Shown here piece by piece: positions 43,847 through 52,494 of a DNA stretch of 64,000 nt. How positions within the stretch are numbered: the stretch's first letter is position 1; every line of letters starts with the position of its first letter. The notes beneath the pieces were generated by a model. That model saw only the letters and a list, made by a program, of their open reading frames with translations, made no database searches and was not told the origin of the DNA. The stretch is taken from contig NZ_JABBWV010000006.1 of assembly GCF_012999535.1 (NCBI RefSeq), positions 248,001-312,000 of the forward strand. The letters are read 5' to 3'. The DNA comes from Microbispora sp. H11081 (lineage in GTDB: Bacteria; Actinomycetota; Actinomycetes; Streptosporangiales; Streptosporangiaceae). The translations under genes were made by a program, and so were the position numbers.

Positions 43847-44500
43847 GTGAAAGTAGAGATCTTCTCCGATGTCGTGTGTCCCTGGTGCTACATCGGCCAC
43901 CACCGGCTCCAGCAGGCCGTGCGCCTGTACGAGGGGGACGTCGAGGTCGCCCGCCGCCCGTTCCAGCTCGACCCGGACGGCGTCTCCAGCGGCGAGCCGC
44001 TGCTGAGCGCGCTCGGGCGCAAGTTCGGCGGGGAGGCCCAGGTGGCGCAGATGACCGGGCGCGTCGCCGGCGTGGCCGCGCAGGACGGGCTGGACCTCCG
44101 CTTCGACCGCGCCATCGCGGCCGGCACGTTCGAGGCACACCGGCTGATCTGGCTCGCCGGGCGCGCGGGCCGCGACGCCGAGATGGCCGACCGGCTCTTC
44201 CGCGCCCACTTCACCGACGGACTCGACATCGGCGACCCCGCCACGCTGGGCAGGCTCGCCGCCGAGACCGGCGTCGAGGACACCGGGGAGGGCGCGGACG
44301 AGGTGCGCGCCGACCTGGCCCGGGCCCGCGCGCTCGGCGTCCGCTCCGTCCCGCTGTTCCTGTTCGAGGAGAAGTTCGCCGTTTCAGGCGCGCAGCCCGT
44401 CGAGACGCTCGTGGCCGCCCTGCGCGAGGTCGAGGCGCGTACGGCGGGGGACCGGAGGGCGCCCGAAACGGCGGGCGAGGACGGCGCCTGCGCGGTCTGA
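43847..44500 (+). CDS. DsbA-family oxidoreductase (FrnE-like)
   Basis: This cytoplasmic thioredoxin-fold protein (217 aa) of the DsbA/FrnE group has the redox motif CPWC near the N-terminus (FSDVVCPWCYIGHHRLQ) and the cis-proline region GVRSVPLFLFEEKFAVSGAQ. There is no signal peptide. FrnE-like proteins are disulfide isomerases or thioester-linked redox proteins whose substrates are mostly unknown. The GTG at 43847 is preferred; a GTG at 43826 adds seven residues. It follows the CoxG-like gene by 48 bases in the same direction and may be co-transcribed with it. Confidence 0.88.
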   Translation: MKVEIFSDVVCPWCYIGHHRLQQAVRLYEGDVEVARRPFQLDPDGVSSGEPLLSALGRKFGGEAQVAQMTGRVAGVAAQDGLDLRFDRAIAAGTFEAHRLIWLAGRAGRDAEMADRLFRAHFTDGLDIGDPATLGRLAAETGVEDTGEGADEVRADLARARALGVRSVPLFLFEEKFAVSGAQPVETLVAALREVEARTAGDRRAPETAGEDGACAV

Positions 44501-44594
44501 GCCGCCCGTCCGGGCAGGGTCTGACGACAGGACGGCGATTCTTCGGCAGAGTGCGCCGGTTCTTCCGATCCGCGGCGATCGGTAGACACGGAGC

Positions 44595-46640
44595 ATGCCT
44601 AGCGTCCGCATCGGGGTCGACACGGGCGGCACCTTCACCGACGTCGTACTCGTCGACGAGGAGTCCGGCCGTATCGTGACGACCAAGACTCCGTCGACTC
44701 CCGCCAATCCCGCCGACGGGTTCATGGCAGGCGTGCACAAGGTGCTGGAGGCCCACACGGGCGGTCACGCCCTCGACGCCGTCTCCGCCCTCGTCCACGG
44801 CACCACCGTCGCCACCAACCAGTTGCTGGAGGACCGTCCGGGCGGCACCTCACACCTGGGGTTCGTCACCACGGAGGGCTTCGAGTCCGTCCTGGAGATC
44901 GCCAGGCAGAGCGTGCCGGACGGATACGGCAACTCCTACTTCTGGGTCAAACCCCCACGGATCGTGCCCGTGCACCGGGTGCGGACCGTGGGGGGACGGC
45001 TCGACCACCTCGGCGGGGAGGTCCGGCCGTTCGACGAGGACCAGGCCGTACGGGTCGCCCGATGGTTCAGGGAGCAGGGCGTCACCGCGGTGGGGGTGTG
45101 CTTCCTGCACTCCTACGCGAACCCCGGGCACGAGCGGCGGATGCGCGAGGTGCTGGAGCGCGAGCACCCCGAGGCGGTGGTGTCGCTGTCGAGCGACGTG
45201 CTGCGGGAGTACCGCGAGTACGAGCGCTCGGTGACCACGCTGGTGGACGCGGCGGTCAAGCCGACCATGCGGCGGTACATCGGCAACCTGTCGGAGCGGC
45301 TCGGCCGGCCGTTCTCGGTCATGAAGAGCAACGGCGGCGTGCTGTCGGCGGCCGAGGTGGTGCACCAGCCGATCACGACCGTGCTGTCCGGCCCGGCGGC
45401 GGGGGCGCTCGGCGCGGCGCTCGTCGCGGGGACCGCCGGGCATCCGAGCGTCATCACCCTCGACGGCGGCGGCACCTCGACGGACGTGGCGGTCGTGGTG
45501 GACGGGGAGCCGTCGCTGACGACCGAGGGCAGCATCGGCCGTTATCCGTGCAAGATCCCGATGATCGACATCGTCACGGTCGGGGCGGGCGGCGGGTCGA
45601 TCGCCTGGATCTCGCCCGAGGGGACGCTGAAGGTCGGCCCGAGGTCGGCGGGCGCGGACCCCGGCCCGCTCTGCTACGGCAGGGGCGGCGCCGAGGTGAC
45701 GGTGACCGACGCGCACGTCTTCCTCGGCCGGGTGCCCCCGCATCTGCTCGGCGGTGAGATCCCCCTCGACGTCGCCGCCGCGCGGGCGGGCGTGACGGCG
45801 CTGGCCGACCGGCTGGGGCTGACCCCCGAGCGTTGCGCCACCGGGATCCTGGAGATCAGCGCGTTCAACCAGTCGAACGCCATCCGGCGGATCACCGTGC
45901 AGCGCGGCCTCGACGTGCGGGACTTCCCGATGGTCGCCTTCGGCGGCTCGGGGCCGCTGCTGGCCTGCCGCCTCATCGACATCCTCGGACTGCGGGCCGC
46001 GATCGTCCCGCCCGACCCCGGGAACGTCTCCGCGTTCGGCCTGCTCACCGTCGACGTGAAGAACGACTACGTCCGCACGTACGTCGCCCGCGACCCCTCG
46101 CGCGAGGCCGTCGCCGAGATCCTCCGCGACCTGGAGGCGGAGGCCGCCGCCGCGCTCGACCGGGAGGGCTTCGCCGAGCACGTGTACGCGCGCAGCGCCG
46201 ACCTGCGCTACTACGGCCAGGCGTACGAGGTGCGGGTGCCCGCCCCCGACGGCCCCGTGGACGAGGCGTGGCTCGGCGCGGTCGCCGAGCGGTTCCACGC
46301 CGAGCACGAGAGGCTCTACGGGTACGGCTACCGCGACGATCCCCGGCATGCCGTCGAGTGGGTCAACCTCCGGGTCTCCGGCATCGGCCCGATCGTACGG
46401 CCGAAGATCGCGCGCAGGCCGCGGCAGGAAGACGAGCCGAGCCCGGTCGCGACCCGCGACGTGCACTACGAGCGGTGGGGCAGGACCGTGATCTACCGCA
46501 GGGGTGACCTCGGCGCTGGCGCGGTCGTGCGCGGCCCCGCCGTGATCGAGGAGTACGGCTCGACCCTCCCGGTGCATCCCGGCTTCACGGCGACCATGGA
46601 CGACTACGGCAACCTCGTGGTGGTGAGCGATGACCGGTAG
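44595..46640 (+). CDS. HyuA-family subunit of an ATP-dependent hydantoinase/oxoprolinase
   Basis: HyuA (681 aa) is the ATP-binding subunit of the hydantoinase/oxoprolinase/acetone-carboxylase superfamily, which opens cyclic amides or carboxylates ketones at the cost of ATP. It has the actin-like ATPase blocks GVDTGGTFTDVVLVDE, VHGTTVATNQLLE, SGPAAGALGAALVAG, LDGGGTSTDVAVV and VAFGGSGPLLACRL. The C-terminal jelly-roll-like domain (about 500-680) follows. The ATG is close to GGAG. It overlaps hyuB by 11 bases. Possible substrates include hydantoins, 5-oxoproline, dihydropyrimidine-like rings or lactams. The placement beside a nucleobase-type cluster favours a cyclic ureide. Confidence 0.9.
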   Translation: MPSVRIGVDTGGTFTDVVLVDEESGRIVTTKTPSTPANPADGFMAGVHKVLEAHTGGHALDAVSALVHGTTVATNQLLEDRPGGTSHLGFVTTEGFESVLEIARQSVPDGYGNSYFWVKPPRIVPVHRVRTVGGRLDHLGGEVRPFDEDQAVRVARWFREQGVTAVGVCFLHSYANPGHERRMREVLEREHPEAVVSLSSDVLREYREYERSVTTLVDAAVKPTMRRYIGNLSERLGRPFSVMKSNGGVLSAAEVVHQPITTVLSGPAAGALGAALVAGTAGHPSVITLDGGGTSTDVAVVVDGEPSLTTEGSIGRYPCKIPMIDIVTVGAGGGSIAWISPEGTLKVGPRSAGADPGPLCYGRGGAEVTVTDAHVFLGRVPPHLLGGEIPLDVAAARAGVTALADRLGLTPERCATGILEISAFNQSNAIRRITVQRGLDVRDFPMVAFGGSGPLLACRLIDILGLRAAIVPPDPGNVSAFGLLTVDVKNDYVRTYVARDPSREAVAEILRDLEAEAAAALDREGFAEHVYARSADLRYYGQAYEVRVPAPDGPVDEAWLGAVAERFHAEHERLYGYGYRDDPRHAVEWVNLRVSGIGPIVRPKIARRPRQEDEPSPVATRDVHYERWGRTVIYRRGDLGAGAVVRGPAVIEEYGSTLPVHPGFTATMDDYGNLVVVSDDR

Positions 46641-48462
46641 GACCGCCGACCCCGTGCTCGTGGAGATCGTGGAAGGCACGCTCGCCTCGGTGGAGAAGGA
46701 GGTGGAGACGGCGATCGCGCGCACCGCGAGGTCGCCCATGATCCGCGACGCCCACGACTTCCGCGCCGGCATCCACGACGTGCGGATGCGCAAGCTGACC
46801 GGGCGCTCCTACTCGGCGCTGGTGCAGCCGGTCGTCCGCGACTTCCCGGTGGACACGATGCGGCCCGGCGACGTGTTCTTCCACAACGACGTCTACCTGT
46901 CCGAGGGCGGCATCGGCCACCTGCCCGACCTGTGCGTGACGGTGCCGGTCTTCCACGAGGGCGAGGTCGTCGCGTTCGTCCAGGCGTTCGGCCACCACGA
47001 CGACATCGGCGGCGCCGTCCCCGGCTCCATGCCGTCGCACGCGCGCAGCGCGTTCGAGGAGGGCCTGATGGTCCCGCCGATCAAGCTGTGGGACCAGGGC
47101 GTCCCCAACCGCGCCGCGCTCACGATCATGACCCGTAACTCCCGCATGCCCGACAGCCTCGCCGGCGACCTCGACGCGGAGTGCTCGGCCTGCCTGATGG
47201 GCGCGCGGCGGCTCGGCGAGCTGTTCGGCCGGTACGGCAGGGAGGCGGTCGAGGCGTGCTTCGACGCCATCATCGGCAAGACGACGGAGACGTTCCGCCG
47301 CGAGCTGCTCGCCAAGATCCCGGAGGGCGTGCACGTCTGGGAGGACTACGCGGAACACGACGGCGTGGACGAGCCGCGCCTGCACGCCCAGCGGATCACC
47401 CTCACCGTGGACCACTCGGCGGACCCGCCGCTCACCCTCGACTTCACCGGGACGTCGCCGCAGGCCAAGGGGCCGATCAACCACGCGGGCGACTACGCCG
47501 ACGGGGTCTTCCTGAAGAAGTGGCTGGCGCCGATCCTGCGCAACCTCGCCGACACCCCCGAGCGGATGGCCGAGCTCGACGTCAACGAGGGCGTCGTCCC
47601 GCTGATCAAGATGGTCTTCCCTGAGAAGGGCACCCTGCTCACTCCGATCTTCCCCGCGCCCACCAACGCCCGCACGTTCGTGATCCTGCGTCTGCTGGGC
47701 GTCCTGGCCGGCGTGCTGGCCAAGGCGACCGGCGGCCGGATGCCGGCCGACCAGGAGACCATCCGCTACACCGGCGTGTACGGCGAGTCGGACGACGGGC
47801 CCTACCTGATGCGCGAGGTGCTGGGCGGCGGATCGGGCGGGCGCTGGTACGCCGACGGGGAGGACACCATCCACGTGGTGCCCGACAGCCGCAACATCCC
47901 GGTGGAGTTCGCCGAGGCGCGCTGGCCGTTCCGGGTCGAGCGGCTGGGCCTGGCCGTCGACAGCGGCGGCCCGGGGAAGTTCCGCGGCGGGCTCGGCTAC
48001 GACAAGCACATCCGCATGCTGCGCGACGCCTCCTTCATGTCGATCGCCGACCGCTCGATCCTGTCGTGCTGGGGCGTGAACGGCGGCCGGGCGGGCCGTC
48101 CCTTCCAGGTCACCGTGGACGGTGTGGAGATGGAGGGCCTGGTCGACGACTTCCCCGTACGCGCCGGGCAGATCATCCGCGTCCGGACGACGGGCGGAGG
48201 CGGCTGGGGCTCGCCGTACGACCGGCCCGCCGAGACCGTGGCCGCCGACGTACGGGACGGGAAGGTGTCGTTCGAGGGCGCGCGGGAGGACTACGGCGTC
48301 GTGCTGACCGGCGGCCGCGACGACGTCGCGGTCGACGTGGAGGCGACCGAGCGCCTGCGGGAGCGGCTGCGCGAGACGCGCCCCGCCGCGTTCTTCGACC
48401 GAGGCCCGGGGTATCCCAAACTCTCCGGCGGCCTCCCGCACGCGGAGGTCGACACCCTCTGA
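46630..48462 (+). CDS. HyuB-family subunit of an ATP-dependent hydantoinase/oxoprolinase
   Basis: HyuB (610 aa) is the metal-containing partner of HyuA. Family marks include DPVLVEIVEGTLASVEKEVETAIARTARSPMIRDAHDF, FFHNDVYLSEGGIGHLPDLCV, FGHHDDIGG, the segment LDFTGTSPQAKGPINH and the C-terminal GGGGWGSPYDRP. It starts inside the last 11 bases of hyuA, so translation is coupled. A 12-bp stem-loop terminator follows at 48507-48538, closing what may be a CoxG-DsbA-hyuAB transcription unit. The substrate is not determined by sequence alone. Confidence 0.9.
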   Translation: MTGRTADPVLVEIVEGTLASVEKEVETAIARTARSPMIRDAHDFRAGIHDVRMRKLTGRSYSALVQPVVRDFPVDTMRPGDVFFHNDVYLSEGGIGHLPDLCVTVPVFHEGEVVAFVQAFGHHDDIGGAVPGSMPSHARSAFEEGLMVPPIKLWDQGVPNRAALTIMTRNSRMPDSLAGDLDAECSACLMGARRLGELFGRYGREAVEACFDAIIGKTTETFRRELLAKIPEGVHVWEDYAEHDGVDEPRLHAQRITLTVDHSADPPLTLDFTGTSPQAKGPINHAGDYADGVFLKKWLAPILRNLADTPERMAELDVNEGVVPLIKMVFPEKGTLLTPIFPAPTNARTFVILRLLGVLAGVLAKATGGRMPADQETIRYTGVYGESDDGPYLMREVLGGGSGGRWYADGEDTIHVVPDSRNIPVEFAEARWPFRVERLGLAVDSGGPGKFRGGLGYDKHIRMLRDASFMSIADRSILSCWGVNGGRAGRPFQVTVDGVEMEGLVDDFPVRAGQIIRVRTTGGGGWGSPYDRPAETVAADVRDGKVSFEGAREDYGVVLTGGRDDVAVDVEATERLRERLRETRPAAFFDRGPGYPKLSGGLPHAEVDTL

Positions 48463-48506
48463 CACGCGCCGCCGAGGATCGTCCCGCGTGTGCCCCGTGC
48501 GAGGAG

Positions 48507-48538
48507 GGCGAGGCCGCCGTTCGGTGGGCGGCCTCGCC
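48507..48538. terminator. Bidirectional stem-loop after hyuB
   Basis: GGCGAGGCCGCC (48507-48518) and GGCGGCCTCGCC (48527-48538) form a perfect 12-bp stem with an 8-base loop between the convergent hyuB and WXG-like genes. Confidence 0.8.
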
Positions 48539-48600
48539 GGGGAGCGCACAGCCGTCCGGACGTGCGCCGCGTGGCAGGCCGGGGAGTGCCTTTCTTCGTC

Positions 48601-48891
48601 TCAGCCGCTCACGGCGGCGGAGCGGGAGACCTTCGCGGGTGTGACGCGCAACTCCGCCTCCAGTTCGGCGATCACGTGTTGGACGGCGCTCCTCAGCCGC
48701 GCCCGGCGGCCGTTGAGTTCCTCGGCGAACGCGCGAGCCGCCGGGCCCACCCATACCGGTTCGCCGCCGAACTGGGCGCAGGCCCCGTCGAGGGCCGTCT
48801 CCAGGACGTGAACGTGCTCCCGGACCGTATCGAGCGCGGCCCGCAGGTCGTCGTACTTCGGGTTCGGCACCAGGTCGTCGTCCGTGGGCAC
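48601..48891 (-). CDS. WXG100-like small helical protein
   Basis: This 96-aa protein is predicted to be two helices with a central turn PVWVGPAARAFAEELNGRRARL, which resembles the WxG turn of the WXG100/ESX substrate superfamily. It lacks a clear C-terminal YxxxD secretion signal. The ATG follows a purine-rich stretch. It sits a few hundred bases from a lipoprotein gene and a frameshifted gene that may belong to the same exported or envelope module. No ESX secretion genes are present, so any secretion would rely on loci elsewhere. Assignment is tentative. Confidence 0.65.
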   Translation of the reverse strand: MPTDDDLVPNPKYDDLRAALDTVREHVHVLETALDGACAQFGGEPVWVGPAARAFAEELNGRRARLRSAVQHVIAELEAELRVTPAKVSRSAAVSG

Positions 48892-48999
48892 GTTTGCGGC
48901 TCCCGTTTTCTGTGGCAGTGGAGAAAGGTGGTCGTGCCGTGCTAGCCCTTGAGATTATGTGGCCGGATATGGTTTCGGCGAGACACGGAGGCGGATTCG

Positions 49000-49464
49000 A
49001 TGCCCGGCGCGCCCTTTTCCGTACGGCTACGCCCCATCGCTGCCGTACTCCTGCTGGGGCTTGTCACCTCGACCGCCTGCACATCAGATGATTCCCCCAC
49101 GGCAGCACAAGCAGGCCAAACCTTAAAAAAGCACGTCCTTCAACTATTGAAGGAGCGCAACGCCCAGAACGTAAGCATCACGGACCCCGGCGGCAGGAAC
49201 ATCCCCTGCGGCGACGGCAAGGCCAAGCAGACTTTCGCCGCCGTAGGAGAAGACAACTGGCCAGGCACGGAACCCGCTGCGCTCAACGACATGCTTGTCG
49301 GCGCTTTGAAACGCGTGGGCGACTATGAGATATCGGAGACATCCGGCGCGCAAAGTCCGGTGGTAGTGATCAATCGGTCTACGCACACCATTCTGCGGCT
49401 GAGCTCCAGCGAGAAAGGTCTATATCAGGTGCAGGGGGAGACCCAGTGCCTCTTCATTTCCTAG
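49000..49464 (+). CDS. Small putative lipoprotein containing a TTA codon
   Basis: This 154-aa protein of unknown function starts at the ATG (49000) that follows GGAGGCGG. Its N-terminus is a signal peptide with an apparent lipobox (RPIAAVLLLGLVTSTACTSDD; Cys about residue 27), so it should be anchored on the outer face of the membrane. The mature part is unlike its neighbours in base use, with runs such as ACCTTAAAAAAGCAC and a TTA leucine codon at 49123-49125. TTA codons are rare in such genomes and in Streptomyces make expression depend on the bldA tRNA. Lower GC and TTA use suggest recent acquisition. Its stop overlaps the opposing gene end at the shared CTAG. Confidence 0.72.
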   Translation: MPGAPFSVRLRPIAAVLLLGLVTSTACTSDDSPTAAQAGQTLKKHVLQLLKERNAQNVSITDPGGRNIPCGDGKAKQTFAAVGEDNWPGTEPAALNDMLVGALKRVGDYEISETSGAQSPVVVINRSTHTILRLSSSEKGLYQVQGETQCLFIS

Positions 49465-51190
49465 CCGGCGAACAGCTTTGCGCGCGTCTGCGCGCGTTGC
49501 TTGTTGCCGTCAAAGCGGTCGGCCCAGCGCTGTGACGACTCTCCCAGTGAAAGATCGTCCCCGCTGTCGAGGCCGTTGGTGATGAACCATTGGTCGAGGG
49601 CGCGCAGGCCGCGGTTGCCTGCTTGCGCGATCTCGGGGAAGGGACGGAGGCCGCCCTCTCCGTCGGCGATGGCGACACCGGGTGGGCAGGCGGCCTGGTA
49701 GTCCTTCGGCGACACGATCGCGGGGAACCCGGCGTTGAGGAGAGGCCGCGGACATTGCCCAGCGCGGCGAAGACGTCGTCGAGGCGGGAAGGGTCCGCGG
49801 CCTTGAGCATCGGCGGCACGTTCACGCCGATGAGGCGCTTGGCGAGGTCACCCATGCCCTCGTCGAACGGCCTGCGGTCGCGCTCGTCGCCGGCGAAGGC
49901 GAGCAGGAACCGGAAGGTGTCCTCGGGGCTCAGCCGGAACGCCGGCGACAGTCCCGCAATCCGCGACTCGACCGGCCCGAACGCGTTGGGCAGCAGGTGG
50001 TTGGAGTCACCGAGGTTCGCGCCCTCGGTCATCTCTGTGGCGTACGCGCCCGCGATCTCGGCGAGGTGGACACGGGTGGGCGGGGCGAAGCGGAACCCCG
50101 TTGTCCCGGTGACGACGGCGAACGCGAACCTTGCCGCGACATCGCTGTGGGCTCCGTCCCTCTCGTCGTACGCGCCGGATGCGGCGGCGAGCATCCGCCC
50201 GAACGCGCCGGCAGAGGTGGCGTCCACGGCCGCGCGGTCATTCAGGTCCCGCAGGAACGTCACAAGGTCGGGCCGCCGGTCACGGGGAAGCAGACCCGGG
50301 CGGGGGAGCAGGCCGGCGGTGTCCCTCGGCAGAGGGCTGTCTCTGGTGGCCAGCGCGATCGCGAGCCGTGCCGCCGCGGGATCGGCGGCCAGCGCTTCGA
50401 GGTACGGCGCGAGCGTCGCGCCGCTCGTCTTCTCCCCGGGGAGGAAGACCTGTGTGGTCACCACCTCGGTCAGCCACTCGGTGGGCAGCCGCCCCGCCGA
50501 CAGCAACTCGCCGATGCCCCTGCGGTCCTCCTCGTCGTCCGCTCTGGTCCGCGCGGCGGCGGCGACGGCCGCGAAGCCGGGGACCGCGGACCCTCCGCTC
50601 ACCGCCGAGCCGAACGCCCGGCTCACGGTCCGTACGGCCTCGTCCACGTTCTCCTGCAGCACCTGGCGCAGCCGCCGGGGCAGCTCGACGGTCCGGCGTA
50701 CGCCGATGCCGGCGAAGAGGGCGGCGGTGAACTCGGAGTCGTCGGCGTGCGCGGCCAGGTCCTCCACGAGCTCTCTGTACTTGTCCACCAGGTGGAAGTC
50801 GAACGGCGCGTCCGGATCGACGTCCAGGTACGTCGCGGCGAGCGCGCCGCCCAGCCGCCGGGCCTCGGCCGCCCCGAGAAGGTTCTTCTCGTCGTACGGC
50901 ACCAGCGAGCCCGGAGACCAGCCGGGCGCGTCATCCAGGCGCACCGCCAGCCGGTGACGGCGGCGCAGGTCGGGCAGGCGTTCGTCGATCCACCGCTGGA
51001 TTTCGCTGACGGGGCTCAGGGCCGCGGCGGGCAGTCCCATCGAGGCGAACACCCGCCGGACGACCTCGGTGCGTTCCCCGATGACCCCGCGGGCGTGCTC
51101 CAGCTCCTTCACGAAACGGTTCATGGGCTCGGGGGATATGCCGCTGAAGTCCCGTGACAGCGGGCCCGTGCCCGGCGCATCCGATCCCAC
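49461..51190 (-). pseudogene. Frameshifted actinobacterial protein of unknown function
   Basis: From the GTG at 51190 a protein-like frame of about 480 residues runs to about 49740 (SRDFSGISPEPMNRFVKELEHARGVIGERTEV ... FAALGNVRGL). It then switches to meaningless Ser/Arg/Pro sequence ending at 49454. The sensible continuation (LNAGFPAIVSPKDYQAACPPGVAIADGEGGLRPFPE ... RAKLFAG) is in another frame, ending at 49461. The break coincides with CTCTCCTC on the coding strand near 49738-49744, where two extra bases would explain the shift. The gene is either a pseudogene, a phase-variable gene or carries a sequencing error. I do not recognise a domain; the N-terminal ISPEPMNRFVKELEHARGVI resembles WXG-type helices. 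Confidence 0.7.
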
Positions 51191-51336
51191 GTCTCGCCCC
51201 CCAAGGTCGCGTACCGGCTCCGCAGGTCGTCCCCGGGGCGCACCGTACCGTTCCGCCGCGCTTCCGCACCGGTGATTGGCGGCGGTGTCCGTGGGTAGCC
51301 GAACAGTGACGGACCAAAAGGGATGGTGAGTTGCAA

Positions 51337-51492
51337 ATGGCGTCTATTGTCCAGCGCATCAGGGACTACCTGCAGACCCCCAAGGGCCGGGAGAACGTCG
51401 AGAAGGTCAAGACGATGGCGCGTGATCCGCAGCACCAGCAGCGGCTCCGCCGGCTGATGGACCAGTGGCGCGGCCGTCGCATCCACCACTGA
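51337..51492 (+). CDS. 51-aa basic helical protein
   Basis: This small ORF encodes MASIVQRIRDYLQTPKGREN followed by a basic helical tail (QQRLRRLMDQWRGRR). The codon pattern (GC-rich third positions) is that of a real gene, and it has GGTGAG upstream. It is divergent from the frameshifted gene and falls below common length thresholds. Similar short basic proteins are common and unassigned in actinomycetes. No function is proposed. Confidence 0.65.
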   Translation: MASIVQRIRDYLQTPKGRENVEKVKTMARDPQHQQRLRRLMDQWRGRRIHH

Positions 51493-51582
51493 CCTGGCAC
51501 GGCGGTAGGGGGGGGCACGGGGGCCGGACCGCGACGACCTCGTCCCGGCGGTCCGGTTCGCCCGCTACCGCCCGCTGTGCTG

Positions 51583-52029
51583 CTACGAGCTCTCCTGACC
51601 GTCCACCCGGTCAGGAGTGAGCGGCACGGGCACGCGTTCCACCCGGATCGCGTGCACCTCGTCACGGGGCACGACCACCTCGTACGCGCCGTGGTCCACC
51701 AGCCAGTAGCCGAGCGCCTCGGCCTTGAGGCCGTTGTGGCCGGTGTAGGCGATGTGCAGGCCGCCTTCCCCGCCGTCGCCGCCGTCGTCCTCGTCCAGCA
51801 CCAGGCACGGCTCGCCGCCGAACGCGCCGACCGTGCGCAGTAGGGTGAGTCGATCCAGCGTGGACCGGTTCACCCGCAGCCGCCAGTAGCCCCCGGCGGC
51901 GGTGAACCCCTCCTGCGGGGTCTCGCTGAACAGCACCACGTCGTCGCCGTCAGGCCCGACCGCGGCGGCGTAGTCACGGTCGCGATAGCGGGCGACGAAT
52001 CCCAGGCCGACCGGCTCGATCTCGCTCAT
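51583..52029 (-). CDS. Unknown protein, second gene of an overlapping pair
   Basis: This 148-aa acidic protein of unknown function starts MSEIEPVGLGFVARYRDRDY. It appears to be an all-beta or mixed fold with no signal peptide or membrane segment. The acidic Gly-rich loop LDEDDGGDGGEGGLH interrupts it near residue 82. The start is fixed by the ATGA overlap (52026-52029) with the upstream gene. The coupled pair could be a toxin-immunity or regulator pair, but no motif supports a choice. Confidence 0.65.
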   Translation of the reverse strand: MSEIEPVGLGFVARYRDRDYAAAVGPDGDDVVLFSETPQEGFTAAGGYWRLRVNRSTLDRLTLLRTVGAFGGEPCLVLDEDDGGDGGEGGLHIAYTGHNGLKAEALGYWLVDHGAYEVVVPRDEVHAIRVERVPVPLTPDRVDGQESS

Positions 52030-52484
52030 CGGGCCGGCCGCCAGGTCAGGCCGTCGTATCCGGCGAAGGGGCGCTCCCCGGCCGCGGTGAGGTGCACGAT
52101 CTCCGCGCCCGCCGGGATCGGCATGGGCATCGTGTGGAACTGCGGCACCACCTGCTCGCGGGAGGCTGTGAAGCCGTTCCCGGTGAAGGGCGGTGCATCG
52201 CTCCAATCACCGCCCATGTGCGGCCCGTAGGGGACGACGTAGGTGTCGATGTCCCGCGCGTCCCAGCGCATCATGTACAACTCCGGCACGTCCGGCGTCA
52301 GCTCCGATCCGTCGAAGCACAGGTCGAGGGCCTCGACGAGCGCGGCGGGGGTGGTGAGGCGGTCGCAGTCCTGCACGCGGTAGACGTATCCGGAGATGAT
52401 CGTCCTACGGCCCGACAGGTAGGGCACGAGAAGCCGCGGCGGAACCACCTTCTGCATCCGCGTCCTGTGTCCCGGCTCACTCAT
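52026..52484 (-). CDS. Unknown protein, first gene of an overlapping pair
   Basis: This protein of about 152 aa (start MSEPGHRTRMQKVVPPRLLVP; an internal ATG nine codons later is an alternative) has no recognised domain. It contains a Tyr/Asp-rich middle (ELYMMRWDARDIDTYVVPYGPHMGGDW) and ends LTWRPAR. It is translationally coupled to the following gene and begins only 10 bases after the end of the nitrilase-family gene on the same strand, so the three may share a transcript. Function unknown. Confidence 0.65.
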   Translation of the reverse strand: MSEPGHRTRMQKVVPPRLLVPYLSGRRTIISGYVYRVQDCDRLTTPAALVEALDLCFDGSELTPDVPELYMMRWDARDIDTYVVPYGPHMGGDWSDAPPFTGNGFTASREQVVPQFHTMPMPIPAGAEIVHLTAAGERPFAGYDGLTWRPAR

Positions 52485-52494
52485 GGGGCCAAGT

